A stretch of DNA of 64,000 nucleotides from Diphasiastrum complanatum (Eukaryota > Streptophyta > Lycopodiopsida > Lycopodiales > Lycopodiaceae): contig CM055097.1 of NCBI GenBank assembly GCA_029204225.1, positions 70,026,982-70,090,981 of the forward strand, read 5' to 3'. Below, piece after piece: positions 12,375 through 23,500 of this stretch (within the stretch, counting starts at the first letter, position 1; the number at the start of each line of letters is the position of its first letter). Below the pieces are notes generated by a model. It saw nothing but the letters and a program-made list of their open reading frames with translations, was not told the origin of the DNA and did no database searches. Both the position numbers and the translations under genes were made by a program.

Positions 12375-14400
12375 TCAAGTGTCCATGCCTGATTTAGCCT
12401 CATCGATTCCATCTAAATACCATGCTCCACCCAAGCGATCTACAAGGTCATCCATCCTGGTGGGTAATGGATATTTATTCTTTATAGTCACTTTATTAAG
12501 CCCTTTGTAATCCACACATCTCCGGAAACCTCCATCGTTCTTCGCTTTAAGAAGAACAGGAGCGCCCCATGGTGATTTACTAGGTTGCATATGTCCCATC
12601 CTCAGATAGTTTTCTATTTGATTTGAAATATCTGTCTCCTCTTTCTGAGAGAACCTATAAGGTTGTCTATAGATAAGTTGACTTCCTGGAATTAACTCAA
12701 TCTTGTGGTCTACTGACCTAGACGGTGGTAAACCATGACGTAATTCAGATGGAAAAACATCCCTAAATTCATTTATGATCTGTTCTTTCACTGCTTGTTC
12801 ATGATCTAAATTTATTGAGTTAAGAATTGCTGAGAATTCACAACCATTTAGATTCATTTCAGGAACAGCCACAACTGGAATAGCATAAATTGAAAAAACT
12901 TCATACTCAGAATAATCCAATGTTTCCAATTCATTAATTGTAGAAATCTGATCCAACGGACGTACAAAATTACTGCCAAATAATGTAACTACCTTATCAC
13001 CCTCCTTGAAAGTGAGGACATGCTTCTCCAAATCAATTAACAGAGAAGGCGATTTACTAAATAACCATTCGTAACCTAAGATTAAATCAGTATGAGCTAG
13101 GTCTAAAACATGAAAATTGACTAATTCTGTGTGTCCTTGCATCAAAACTGGGAGCTTCGGGACTTTCACGTTCCAAGTCTCCAACTCTACTCCTGAACCT
13201 AGATAAACTTTATATCTATGATTGTTGGCTTCAGTTTCCAAGCTGAGTTTCTGCACAAGACAAGAATTAATAAAATTATGAGTTGAACCACTGTCCAATA
13301 AACTTCTTGATCTTTAATTGTGTCAATTAAACGAAAAAGTTCATTAGGCAAGAAAGAAGTAGTACTAAAAGAACATTCACACTCACAATCAGTCAAGTTA
13401 ATTTCCAAAGTCTTATCATTGCCTCCTGGGATTTCAATCATGTGAGCAGACACTTTTTTCCTTTCTGGACATCTCATCATATGTCCAGGCTTCTTACAAA
13501 CAAAACATAAGTTCTCTCTTTTAGCCTTTTCTCGGGACATAGATTTCTTGAATCTCTTTTTCTTCGGCTTCCTGGGTTCCAATGCTGCTTGATCTAATTC
13601 GTCAAAATATTTTGCTTGGTCTGGACCGTGCTTCTTACTCTTCTTGGTTTTCAAAGTGGTTGGAATTTGTGCAAACTGCTTCTTGGATGCCACTACTATG
13701 GAATCATATGCTTTCGCAATCCGAAACGCATACTTGAGGCTTTGAAGCACATTTTGACTGCATTCGTTCTGATAGTCGGCTGGCAAACCTAGGACAAATT
13801 GGCAAAGTGCCAACTACGCATCGAATGATGGAACCCTATTCCATAGGTCCATGAATTCCTGGATATAAGAGTCTAAACTCTATGTACCCATCTTGCAGTT
13901 CACGAACTTCAGGTAGTAGTCCACATCATCAGCAACTACAAAAGCTTTTTTGAAAACTTTCGCAAATGCCTCCCAAGTAGTTGGCTTCACCGGTAAATCT
14001 CGCCACCACGATGACACTTTGTCGCGTAAGAACAGCATGACACTTTCAATTTTCTTCTCATCAGGAACACCGTGCAGATTGAAGTAACTACTCTACTTGG
14101 CCAGCTAGTCCTCGACAACCTCAAGTATCTTCTCCTTCTTCTCGCCCGCATAAACCTCCGGTTAAAAACCGAGATTGGGTGAAGACATCAATTTGACTTG
14201 ATTCAACATAACCTCCATTTGTTGATCTCTCATTAGATTACGATTATTCATATCATTGAGTGTCGTACTCAATTGCTGACAAATCACCATATAAGATGGC
14301 GCACCCGGATTTGTAGCTGCATACATTCTCGTCAAATAGGACTCATGCACCAAGATCGACGATTCTCGACACAGACAGCAAGTCTGTACTGAGTGTTGGC
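12375..14400 (-). pseudogene. Ty3/Gypsy gag-protease-RT fragment lodged inside a Copia copy
   Basis: Order on the minus strand: gag N-terminal scraps (about 14330-13815); gag with a zinc knuckle CFVCKKPGHMMRC (13813-13300); after a frameshift, a retropepsin with [10 protein letters not shown]; then an RT start with [37 protein letters not shown] and [12 protein letters not shown]. It stops at about 12375, before the catalytic YLDD-type motif. Neither end shows an LTR. Copia RT begins immediately below 12375 and Copia protease ends immediately above 14400, so the fragment occupies the place of the Copia integrase. Confidence 0.85.
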
Positions 14401-15962
14401 ACGTACACTGCTCCTTACAGTTTTGCATATCTAGATAGTGTACGTAGATGTAGAGTCTCGATGCCTTTGACATCGTGTCTACTTCCATCACCTAGTATCA
14501 CTCCTCTTGCATTGTCGAGCATCTTATAGTTGATCAAGATGTTTTTGTTGCACGTGATGTGCGATGTAGCACCTGAGTCGATGACTATGTCATAGTTGTG
14601 CTCAGAGTAGTTGGTTGATGTTTCATCAATGATCGTGAAGGCATTGTCACCCTTCTTAGCAATCTTTGATGATTTTGCAACGTTTGTTTTCTCAACTTTC
14701 TGCTTTTCTTTTGGGTTGTGATAGCATTCATTTGCAGAATGTCCTTTCTTCTTGCAGTGCATGCAAGCTATCATCAGGTTGAACCAGCATTAGTCTTATT
14801 CTTTCTTTTTGGGTTGTATTTGCATTCATATGCTGAATGCCCTTTCTTCTTGTAGTGCATGCAAGGGATCGTCGGGTTGAACTAGCATCCGCCGGCTATG
14901 TGTCCCGGCTTTTGACAGTGATCACAAGAAGAAGTTTGCCTCTTGTCGATGACTTCGAATGAGCTTTGTTGAATCTGGGCTTGTCCTTTTTCTTTTCCTT
15001 TGTGAAACGGGCCTTTTTCTGGTCGTTGCTTCTTTCTCCATCTCTCATCAGTCTTTCATTACCGACAAGATTGACATTGATTGCCATCTTTGTTAAGCTC
15101 AAGATGAGCATTTGCAGCAGTTGATAGGATGTAGGTAGAGACTTTATGAAGTACATCAGCTGTTGTAGTGTTGGGACCTGATGCTCCTGTCCAAATGCAG
15201 CAAGTTGAGCAAAGATTGTTCTGATCCTCTCGACAAGCTGATTCAGCTGGTTGCCATCCCATGTAGACTTTGCAGCTGGCAGTTGATTAGGTGCATCACT
15301 GATGCAGTAGTCCTCACTTCATACTTCTGCTTTAGATTTTTCCATGCTTCATGGATGCTCTCACAGTTTTCAATGTGCATGAAGATCTCAAAAACGCTGA
15401 TTGCCATTGTGCACTCATTTGTTTTGATCCATTGGCAATGAATCCATGATCACAATCAGGAGCAGGGTGAGTTTGGCCTCAATATATAGAGCCAAAAGCA
15501 ACCTGGGCACATAGACATGCATAACCCTAAGTCTCCTATACATAGATTCACCTAGAATAGAGTCCTAAGCATGAACCAACTATACATATAATTGCTATTG
15601 ATAACTCTACACATGCATACATTGTCTCATACCTTGTCTAAACTCCATTTAGTGTGTTCTGGGCCTCACAAGAATATTAGTTACTTTCGGGTCACATCCA
15701 GTATCATGTGGCATAACTAACAGCTTGATTTATTGGAGTACCGTGTATCCAAGACTAGGAGTATATTGAATCCTACTTATTGGCCATGGACATAACATTC
15801 CTTGGGTCTTCCGCTGGAGGCTGTTCTTCTATGAGAATGGTCATTGACCAGATCCCTTCACCCTTCAAGAGTGTTCTGATTTTGAACTTCCAAACTCGAT
15901 AGTTTGTGCCATCAATATCCTTGTCTGAATCGTTGAAGCCATATTGTGTTGCCTAGATGATT
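14401..15962 (-). pseudogene. Ty1/Copia gag-protease, broken, with an LTR-like insertion
   Basis: From the primer site downward the minus strand reads a gag start region (DGTNYRVWKFKIRTLLKGEG), then an insertion (15797-15434), then gag blocks (EAWKNLKQKYEVR, IRTIFAQLAAFGQ, YFIKSLPTSYQLL), and a basic region. A zinc knuckle CMHCKKKGHSANEC and a protease with VIDSGATSHITCNKNI and GVILGDGSRHDVKG lie at 14774-14415. Several frameshifts break it. It ends where Gypsy sequence begins. Its LTR and primer site are at 15963-16329 and its RT-RNase H remnant is at 11440-12374. Confidence 0.85.
15434..15797 (-). mobile_element. Probable solo LTR (chromovirus-like) inserted in Copia gag
   Basis: Copia gag is interrupted between a block ending AEDPR and one starting WIKTNEC. 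On the minus strand the inserted segment starts TGTTATGTCCATGGCC. It contains a stretch parallel to the LTR at 36414-36904: gtaactaatattcttgtgag against gtgactagtaagcttgagag, each followed by similar ggcccaga/gacccaga sequence. Both also have a CTCTATATATTGAGG promoter-like box. The 3' boundary near 15434 and any target duplication are uncertain. Confidence 0.6.
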
Positions 15963-15975
15963 GGCTCTGATACCA
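15963..15975 (-). other. tRNA-iMet-type primer-binding site
   Basis: On the minus strand this reads TGGTATCAGAGCC, the standard plant initiator-Met primer site. It directly abuts the LTR end at 15976. Confidence 0.9.
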
Positions 15976-16329
15976 TGTAGAATTTTCTATTTCATTTGGG
16001 CTGTTGTGGAATTTATGTTTGTAGGATCCTAGACAAGCGACTATAGATCACAAACTTTGAAGCGTTCAATCAGACAGATGTGATGCGACAATTAGAGATG
16101 GAAGAATTGAGAAGTGGTTTGTATTTTGTTTTTGCTTTGGACTGAGTCGATTAGTGTCATGCATGTTGGCTGTCGCTTCTCTTACAGAATTTTGCTATGC
16201 TCTGCTCATTGGCAGAGTTTCATGCATAGATCTCAAAAGTATATTCACTTCCTTCTATTTCTTTTGCATTCTTACGCATTTTATCCTATATTTATCTCAA
16301 CATGTGAGTTTACAAGATAGTTTTTAACA
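15976..16329 (-). mobile_element. 5' LTR of the 11.4-16.3 kb Copia copy (outer end tentative)
   Basis: Read on the minus strand the LTR would start TGTTAAAAACTATC (16329) and end AAATTCTACA next to the primer site. A TAAATATAGG box lies near the outer end. The inner boundary is firm because of the primer site. The outer one is inferred from the TG...CA rule only. I saw no second LTR of this copy. Confidence 0.55.
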
Positions 16330-16739
16330 ACTTATTAAAGAAAGGTTTAATATTAATCTATTGGTTAGTCACCCTCTGATAATGTTGCTCTTGGCGGCTA
16401 AGCATGATAGTACAAGGTCCTCAAGCTCGTTGAGCTATGTAGTCCGTAACTCGACTTGTCCGACATTTTTGGATTTTTGGCCTTCGAGCTTTGAGCTTTG
16501 GCCTTTTGGCTTTTTTGGCTTTTTGGTTTTGAGTCCTCGTCAGCCACTTCAATGTCGATGATGTCAGCGACTTCGGACTTTGGACACTTCGGACTTTGTC
16601 TGCAGGGGCAGACCTCGGGCACTTGGACTTCGACTTCGGCCACTTCGGGCACCTCTAGTTGCAATGGCACCTCATCGAGCACTTTGGCAACTTCGACTTC
16701 GGCTACTTCGGTCTCGAGCACTTTGACTTCAAGGAATGC
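16330..16739. repeat. Low-complexity stretch with repeated GACTTCGG / CTTTTTGGC words
   Basis: From about 16475 to 16735 the words ttttggc, acttcgg and acttcgac recur at irregular short spacing, forming a degenerate minisatellite. Both strands stay open over more than 125 codons because of the repeats (Ser/Thr-rich on plus, Val/Glu/Lys-rich on minus). I do not regard either as a gene. Confidence 0.55.
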
Positions 16740-17260
16740 TAAGGAATGGTTGCAAGAGTTCACCATTTCCAACAATATGACTAGCCAAAGAGTATCTCTC
16801 ACTCATCTTGCATTTTATGAAGGTACTAGAAAGTTCATTTACATTGTAAATGCAAATTTGATAGAATTGGTAGTATGCCAATAAATCTAGGATCCATGAA
16901 GATCTTAAAGCTAGGAGGTGTTTTTTTTGTGCCAAATATCACCAAACTTCTTCTTAGTGTTGTTTGATGATGATCTTCAAGTTGATTTTTGTGTGGATGC
17001 TTGCTTGATTAAGAGGGGTGATAAAGCAGTAGCAAGAGGTATAAGATATGGGAGGCTCTTTAAGTTGGATGTTAATGATGGATCTAACATTTCTAGGATG
17101 ATGGCCAAGTTTCAAGATGTCAAAGGAGGAGCTTTGGCATGAGGTTGGGCCATCCCAACTACAAATCCATGCAATCCATGATCAAGGAGGAGAAAGCAAT
17201 TGGTTTGCCCAAATCTTTGGCAAGTGTTTCGATCAATCAAAGCAACTAAAAAATGAGCAC
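16740..17260 (+). pseudogene. Ty1/Copia protease to pre-integrase fragment
   Basis: Plus-strand translation gives a protease-downstream block (MTSQRVSLTHLAFYEGTRKF) aligning with the same region of the copies at 44 and 63 kb (SHRTSHKEFFTSLVTYDGAK). It is followed by a pre-integrase block (FCVDACLIKRGDKAVARGIR, then YGRLFKLD). No integrase follows. Frameshifts separate the blocks. Confidence 0.7.
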
Positions 17261-17498
17261 CGAACTTCGTTCGCTACTGAATGATCCCTATTAGGGCCCT
17301 TTTTGGACTAAAAAAAGGCCTCTTCACTAATTATAATTAGTGTTAATGATGACATGTGTACCAATAAGAGAGTGACAATTGAGATGGAATGGTCCATATG
17401 ACATGGCACATCCAATCGTGTAAATTAGATCTACAAATTCTAACCCACCCACTAACTCTCCTCTAACTCCACTTGTAATGATGATATGATAAGGCTCA
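17261..17498. other. No gene seen
   Basis: Short spacer between the Copia fragment and the palindrome; nothing recognised. Confidence 0.4.
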
Positions 17499-18016
17499 AG
17501 TTTAAATCTAAATGAAAAGATGGCCAATATTTTTTCAAGACCTTCAAAAAACCATTTTTATAACTTGAATTGAGAAAAAAGGGGACCCAATATTTCATTG
17601 GGCCCCCAAATTGAAACAAAATTCCAAAAAAAAAAAAAAAGGTGGGAGGGGGCATGGGGTACAATCCCTCCCCCCCCCCCCCCCCCCCCCCCCCCGCGCC
17701 CCCGCTTCCTTTTCTCTCCCCCCTCCCCCCCGTACCCGCTCCCTCCCCCTCTCCCTCATAGCTCCTTCCCCTCCCCCCAGGCCGTTGCGCCCCCAATCGG
17801 GCCAGCAGCCCGGGGGGAGGGGAAGGAGCCACAAGGGAGAGGGGGAGGGAGAGGGGTTGTACCTTATGCCCCCTCCCACCTTTTTTGTTTGAATTTTGTT
17901 TCAATTTGGGGGGCCAATGAAATATTGGGCCCCCTTATTTCTCAATTCAAATTATGAAAACGGTTTTTTGAAGGCCTTGAAAAAACATTGGCCATCTTTT
18001 CATTTAGACTTTTAAC
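17499..18016. mobile_element. Foldback-type near-palindrome with GC-rich core
   Basis: The left arm (from about 17499, tttaaatctaaatgaaaaga) is the reverse complement of the right arm ending near 18016. Pairing continues inward through atggccaat, ttcattgggcccccaaattg and gggaggggg. It reaches a GC-rich centre where ccctctccctcatagctcct mirrors the right side. An A15 run (about 17627-17640) and a C26 run (about 17670-17695) interrupt the left arm. The structure looks like a foldback or MITE element. I could not identify a target duplication. Pro- or Gly-rich frames across it are composition artefacts. Confidence 0.7.
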
Positions 18017-18507
18017 TACATTGAATCACTTGTCGTTGCTATATTATTACGCTAGGTCTAAGTGAATCCTATTGAAGTATGAGTTAACCCATGGTGTGTT
18101 GGAGAGAGGGAGAGTAGCGAGAGTTGAGAAATGTGTCGTACGTTAGAAACAAAAAAAAAAAAAAATTAGCTTAGAGGGGTAAGACAAACACAAACGAGAC
18201 ATGAAACATGAACGAGAAACGACTCAAACGAGAAACGAACTCGAACAAAAATTGTTCGTGCGCAGCGGAACGAGCTATGCGACTCTCTCTGAAAGCATGA
18301 CTATGCCTATCAGAAGGAACAGAACGTTAGTGATGGAAATCATGGTCGTTCTTGATTACGTAGCCAAACATTAATAAACGAAGCACCAGAAGAATAATTT
18401 GTCGTGAATAGCCAGACAAATTATGTGTCACGAAGAGCTAGACAGTGCTCGATTGATAATTAGTCGCAAAACATTCGCGAAAGACAAGACTAAAAGTTAG
18501 TCATCTA
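18017..18507. other. 3' flank of the Gypsy copy; possible LTR remnant
   Basis: Part of this stretch (about 18290-18370) resembles 25545-25650: both contain cctatcag/cctatcaa, gtgatggaaatcatg/gcgatggaaatcacg and tacgtagccaaa/tacatagccaaa. The shared part is probably LTR sequence of the same Gypsy family. Boundaries are not visible. Confidence 0.45.
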
Positions 18508-18975
18508 TTACCAGAAAGGGCAACTAGAAAGATCAGACAGAATGAATAATAAGCATAGCAATATTAACACAAATCTACGAAGCTTATTCAAGTGAAAAGG
18601 GGTAACCCACCCAGTGGCTTTCTTCGGGGTGGTGCGATAAGCCCAGATAGCTGAAAAAAATTTTGTTTCCCAATCAGAGCGACTGGTTTCAACTATCTTA
18701 GTCAAAATTTTACATATCGTCTTGTTAGTTGATTCGTCCTGGCCATTACATCTAGGATAGTACAGTGTATTGTTTCTTTGAACGACAAGGTAATGGCGTG
18801 GTAAATTATCAATGACAGCATTTAAAAAATGCGTGCCGTGATCACTAGCTAGCTCTATAAGGCAGCCAAAACGTGTAATAATGTTTTCGTAAAGAAAATG
18901 TGTGACAGTTTTTGCGTTGGCATCCTTCGTTGCTCGAGCCTCAGCCCACTTAGTAGGCTTCGCCTTCTATAATGG
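18508..18975 (-). pseudogene. Ty3/Gypsy integrase core, partial
   Basis: Minus-strand translation in shifting frames reads EARATKDANAKTVTHFLYEN, then ASDHGTHFLNAVIDNL with the second catalytic Asp, then YYPRCNGQDESTNKTICKIL with the catalytic Glu, then WAYRTTPKKATGWVTPFHL. The segment that should carry the first catalytic Asp (before EARATK) is missing. It belongs to the Gypsy copy extending to 22450. Confidence 0.85.
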
Positions 18976-19756
18976 GAGTCAGTGGTGTGAAGTTTGCTTT
19001 GGTATTTTTCTTGGCTTGTTGACAGACCACATGTTTTAATGACAACAAATGTGTCCTTAAATAAAGATGGCCACCACAATCCTGCTTGAAGGATAATCTT
19101 AGCTGTGGCTTCAGCAAAGAAGTGGCCACCGCCAATGCCCTCATGAGCCTGAGATATGATAAGATCGACACAGATACAAAGTTTGCCGTTCTTTTTGGGG
19201 ACAACCACAATGGCGATACCCAATCAGTATGTTGAACTTCATAAATGAAGCCAACATCCATCAATTTCTTAATATCTTCATCGATCCGCTCATGATAGAC
19301 AGGGTTAGATCTATAAGATTTAGCCCTAACAAGCTTAGCATTGTCTTCTAAAGGAATCGTATGGACCACTATTTCAAGTGGGATTCCTTTCATTTCTGTA
19401 TAATTCCATGCAAATACATCCCTGTATTTGCAAAGCAGAGTTTCCCAATTATAAAGTTGGGCTGATGACACATGTGCACCAGCACGAACTATTTGATCTA
19501 TCTCCTCATCAAGATCTTTAAGGTTTAGCATAATTGTTTTAGTTGGTCCTTCAAAGGAGTTGGAACTTGGTGTAGGTTCCCGGTGTGGCTGTGATAACTG
19601 GATAACAACATCATCCAATGTGAAATATTTGGACTTCTGTGGAAGATCGAAGGGTGGTTCCACAAAGTTGTCGGGGACTTTGGGAATCGTCTGAGTTGAG
19701 GCACTACCTGAGGTGGAAGCTTGGTCTGATTGTTTGGTTTTTGTCTCCTTAGACAA
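18976..19756 (-). pseudogene. Ty3/Gypsy RT N-terminus fused to integrase zinc-binding domain
   Basis: From 19756 the minus strand encodes a linker, then CKYRDVFAWNYTEMKGIPLE and DIKKLMDVGFIYEVQHTDW, the N-terminal RT of a Gypsy element. In an overlapping frame (19223-18855) it reads MGIAIVVVPKKNGKLCICVD and passes without a stop into AHEGIGGGHFFAEATAKIIL and QAGLWWPSLFKD, the HHCC integrase zinc-binding domain. The catalytic RT region, connection and RNase H are therefore deleted, with the flanking domains joined in one frame. Confidence 0.85.
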
Positions 19757-21350
19757 GGGCTTTATCAGCTATTTAAGCTTCTCACGCATTTGTTTTTGAC
19801 GCTCGATTGATTTTGTATCAACTATGCCAGACTTTGTTTGGATACACATCCCATGTATATACTTTGGGTTTGGGCCTGTATGCTTGTGTGTTGGGTACTT
19901 TGGATGTCAGTTGGACGTGAACCAACGACCCTGGTAACTTGATCTCCTGAGGAATTGCTTTTGGCGGATAAGGTTGGGCATCTAGATATAGGAGGACATG
20001 TTCATCCATCATTTCTACATCATCCATGGAAAGCATACCTTTTTTCCGAAACATGGGCGGTAGAGACGATAGGTTCTCCTGGGCACCAAGCTATAGGAAT
20101 CGGGTCAATCATAATAATTGGGATGATGGGTGTATCAATATCTGTAGAAGGTGGGAGAATATCCACATTTTCTGCAGCAGTTTCGATACAACATCGATTG
20201 GAATCAACACAGTCCACAGTGGCTAGTGCTTGATCCCAATTGATTATGTCCGTGGATCTTGTATAGTGGCCATTTAGTTGGATCGGGACACTATTTGATT
20301 CGTCATATATTGTTGATGACCAATCATCATAAACTTTAACAGGCTTGACATGGCCAGTTGAGTCAACAGTGACTCGTTTATCGTGATTGCCAAAGGTGAT
20401 TTTGCTATGCTTCCAATCTTGGACAACACCTGCCATCTGGAGCCAGGGTGTTCCAAGAAGGAGTTTATAAGTATGGACATCTTCTGGTAATTCTAAGATG
20501 ACACAATCAGTCACAAATTTGGCACCTGCTATTCGAACTTTAATATTTGATAAATGACTAGCAGGGTCTATAACTCGTTGATTAGCTATGCAAAGTTTAT
20601 ATCATGGTTGATCGAGGGTATGGAAGCCCCATGACTTCGCCAATGACAAAGCCATTATATTGACGCCTGATCTGCTATCAAGGATAGCATATACTATGGG
20701 ATAGTCTTTATAGGACAAAGGTAAGGTGATGCTAGTCCCCTTAGAAACACCTATATTCAGCAGATTTATAGGAATCTGGAGAATTTCAGGAATCTCTTCT
20801 GTTTTCTATTGTTCATCAGGAATAGTAGGTAGCTGAAAACTACGATGGATATAACGTTGAAGCCCAGTGAAGGATTTTATCACGCTATGGAACGACATGG
20901 TGAGTTGAGCTTGCAGGAGGTCAGAAAATACTTCTCTTCAAGTCCCTATAAAAATTGCTCCTTTTCGGGGATTTGAGCTGATAACAGACTTTTCGTATGT
21001 TCTTCCTCTTGCAAAAACTCATCTCAAAATTCCTCGTATTGCGTTTGTTCCATGGTTAGGTCTAGGTAATCTTTTGGTAATGTGGAAGCCATCAAGTGGC
21101 TTCCTTGCAGGTCAGCTGATTTTATATTGTTTTGCTTCTGTTCTTGTTGTTGGCGTTGTGCTCTAGTTAGAATTCTAACAGGTTCGGATGATATATGACG
21201 TGCTGGAAGAATCATGTTAGGTTGTTTAGAACAATCCTTGAAACTGTGTTTGCGAACACAGTTTGGACATTCTGCATGGTATTGGTTTTTAACTTTACAG
21301 CCAACCATGAAGTGTCCTGTTTCACCACAAATAAAGCAGCGGTTGCTCAT
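19757..21350 (-). pseudogene. Ty3/Gypsy zinc knuckle and retropepsin region
   Basis: 21350-21024 encodes a CCHC knuckle CFICGETGHFMVGC and a second Cys/His cluster (CPNCVRKHSFKDC). Near 20705-20650 the minus strand reads YAILDSRSGVNIMALSLAKS, a retropepsin active-site block in which the usual DSGS is DSRSG. 20514-20020 continues with LLLGTPWLQMAGVVQDWKHS, typical of the retropepsin C-terminal half. Stops and shifts separate the blocks. Confidence 0.8.
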
Positions 21351-22450
21351 TGGTCCTGTCGCGATAGCGTAACCATCTTGGATGGCTAGTTATGCTGGAT
21401 TTTTTGGTGGTGTGAAATACTCATCCCGTTTGCACAAGCATGAGTTATCAGTTTGATATTGTTGGGAACTAGATGGTGGAAGTGTTGTATCATGATGATA
21501 TGAGTAATCATAGGAGTTTCTACCACATGTGCTTGTCTCGAGGATGCCTATGTTTTTGTGCTCCTAGATCAGTTTGTCCTCTTGGAGGTGGTCCTAAGAG
21601 TGCCAACTGTGGTTGAGGTTTGTGTCTAGGTTGTCTGGGCAACTCTTGTATATGGACTTGGTTGTTTCGTGGTTGGTAGTGCGTGTGTTGGTTCTGTGAA
21701 ACAAACGGTTGTCGAGGAGGTTGATAATGTCCCCCTGACTGGTTGTGAGGCTGGTTCCTTGGGTTATAATAGCAATAAAATGATGTATGCTCCATAAAGT
21801 CATAGATGTCACATTTGATCAATGAAGTATCTGGGACTTGCTGGTATGAAGGGCGTTCATTGCCAGTATGTGCACCTCGACAATGAGACCACCATGTGTT
21901 CTCTCGTCTATGGTGGATTTGGCCAGTGGGTAACTGACCTGGCATTGAACTCTGGATAGACTTAAGAGTGTTTTGAAACTCTTTCGTGAGTTTCTCCATC
22001 TGTTGTTGGTGTTGCTGGTTAAGCAACTCCATTTGTGTTTTCCACAACTGCTCTCATGTTTCGTCGTTTGGTCGAGCTTCTTGGACAGCACGATGTGCTC
22101 ACCGTTCACGTGGCTCATTGACATCTGAACCCTTGTCTTCTTCTTGAATGGCATCAGACATGGCTTGTTTCAATGATGTGTATTCATCATTGGAGCGAAG
22201 CTCACGTCATATCCATCGTGGGAGTCCAACGAGGAACCAAATTATGAGCATAGACTCAGTGGATTGCTCTGGTACCTAACTTTTTAAACTTTTAAATCGT
22301 TCAATGTAGTCACGTACTTTCTCCTCTTTTGTCATTTTGATGTTACTGAGCTTGACAGAAGGACTTTCGATCAAGCAAAATGGCTTGAAGCGTTTGATAA
22401 ATGTTACAAGATGTTCTATAAATGTATCAATATACAAGTAGCACACTTCA
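21351..22450 (-). pseudogene. Ty3/Gypsy gag, degenerate
   Basis: The minus strand shows a gag core with FIKRFKPFCLIESPSVKLSN and KMTKEEKVRDYIERFKSLK (around 22400-22260), then a Gln/His/Pro-rich region (22047-21520). It is broken by several stops. No 5' LTR is present: Copia sequence begins at about 22455, so the Gypsy copy is truncated there. Confidence 0.75.
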
Positions 22451-22454
22451 AACT

Positions 22455-23500
22455 TTACATCACGCCAAAGCTATGAATTTGAAGGCACTTTGTGCACTTG
22501 AAGATACATCAATTAAGCTATTAAGTGCATATATAATGTTTCCAAAGACAACTTGCCTTGCTTGATCCATATGATTGAGCCTTGATGGCTCCATCTTGTT
22601 ACTCAAAGTTTTTCTTGGAGTCCTTGGGTCTTGAGCTTGCTCCTCTACTTGACTTGACTCCAAACCATCAATGATTTGAATAAGGTGTTGATCCAAAGGT
22701 TCTTTTTCAAGTTTACAATATTCCACTCTTGAAAGATCACATTTCCACCATTGACAACTTCTTTGGTGGAAAACATGTAGATTCTACAATCTCTACTTGA
22801 AGAGCCTATCATTGAAGTAGGATAATCTTTGGTCCTTACATTGGAATGATCATGCACAATGCATGTGGACACAAAAATTTCCAAAACAAATGATGTTTCA
22901 TCTTTTATTACACTATTCAAACTATTACAAAAATAGTTATCCAATGAAATTGCTTTATCAACAACAAATGTAGATTGAAAAGCATTCAACTTTATTGTAT
23001 TGTTATATCTACATAAAGTACTAAACATCATCATTCTTAAAGATAAGAAACAAGTCACTTCATATCTATAAACACTATCTATGAACAAATCAAAGATAGT
23101 AGTGTCTCCAATGCTTTCCACCCTTGCAAGATGCACACTTGAATGGAAAATTTGCATGCAATTCGATGAATCGGCCGTTGTCATTGAGGACCTCCTTAAA
23201 GCTCTCATGTTTTGAGGCTGATCATCAAGATCTTCCTCTCTTTGATGTTCCTCCTCAATGCTAGCAAGATCACACTTTAACAAGATCTCCACTCGAGTGA
23301 TCTCCTCCTCTTCCAAGTTCACATTCTCAAAAGCAATATTAGCTTCCAATTTAAACAATCTTCTATATTTCAATCTTTTTGAAATGCAAACATCATTCTT
23401 CAAAATGGAATAAACTCCATGCTTAAAGTGGACATCCAAACCACTTTCAAAGTATAAGGATGCAAATTTGTAACTAGTGCACCATAATCCAAATCCTCAT
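22455..23500 (-). pseudogene. Copia fragment with an unidentified ORF where integrase should be
   Basis: At the high end the minus strand reads a Copia pre-integrase block (HFKHGVYSILKNDVCISKRL, then KYRRLFKLE). The low end (22726-22460) reads an integrase-RT linker (QVEEQAQDPRTPRKTLSNKM, then EPSRLNHMDQARQ). Between them about 600 bp stay open in the pre-integrase frame (whole frame 264 codons, 23439-22645) but show no HHCC or DDE integrase motif. The inserted part is Asp/Glu- and Ser-rich and resembles nothing I recognise. It may be a captured sequence or a very diverged integrase. Confidence 0.6.

Noticed and set aside
16398-16884. Val/Glu-rich and Ser/Thr-rich frames in the ACTTCGG repeat
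   Set aside because: Repeat-driven composition; the end of the plus frame is Copia protease sequence.
17452-17957. Overlapping Pro/Gly-rich frames of 90-150 codons on both strands
   Set aside because: They come from the poly-C and GC-rich palindrome and mirror each other. No gene structure.
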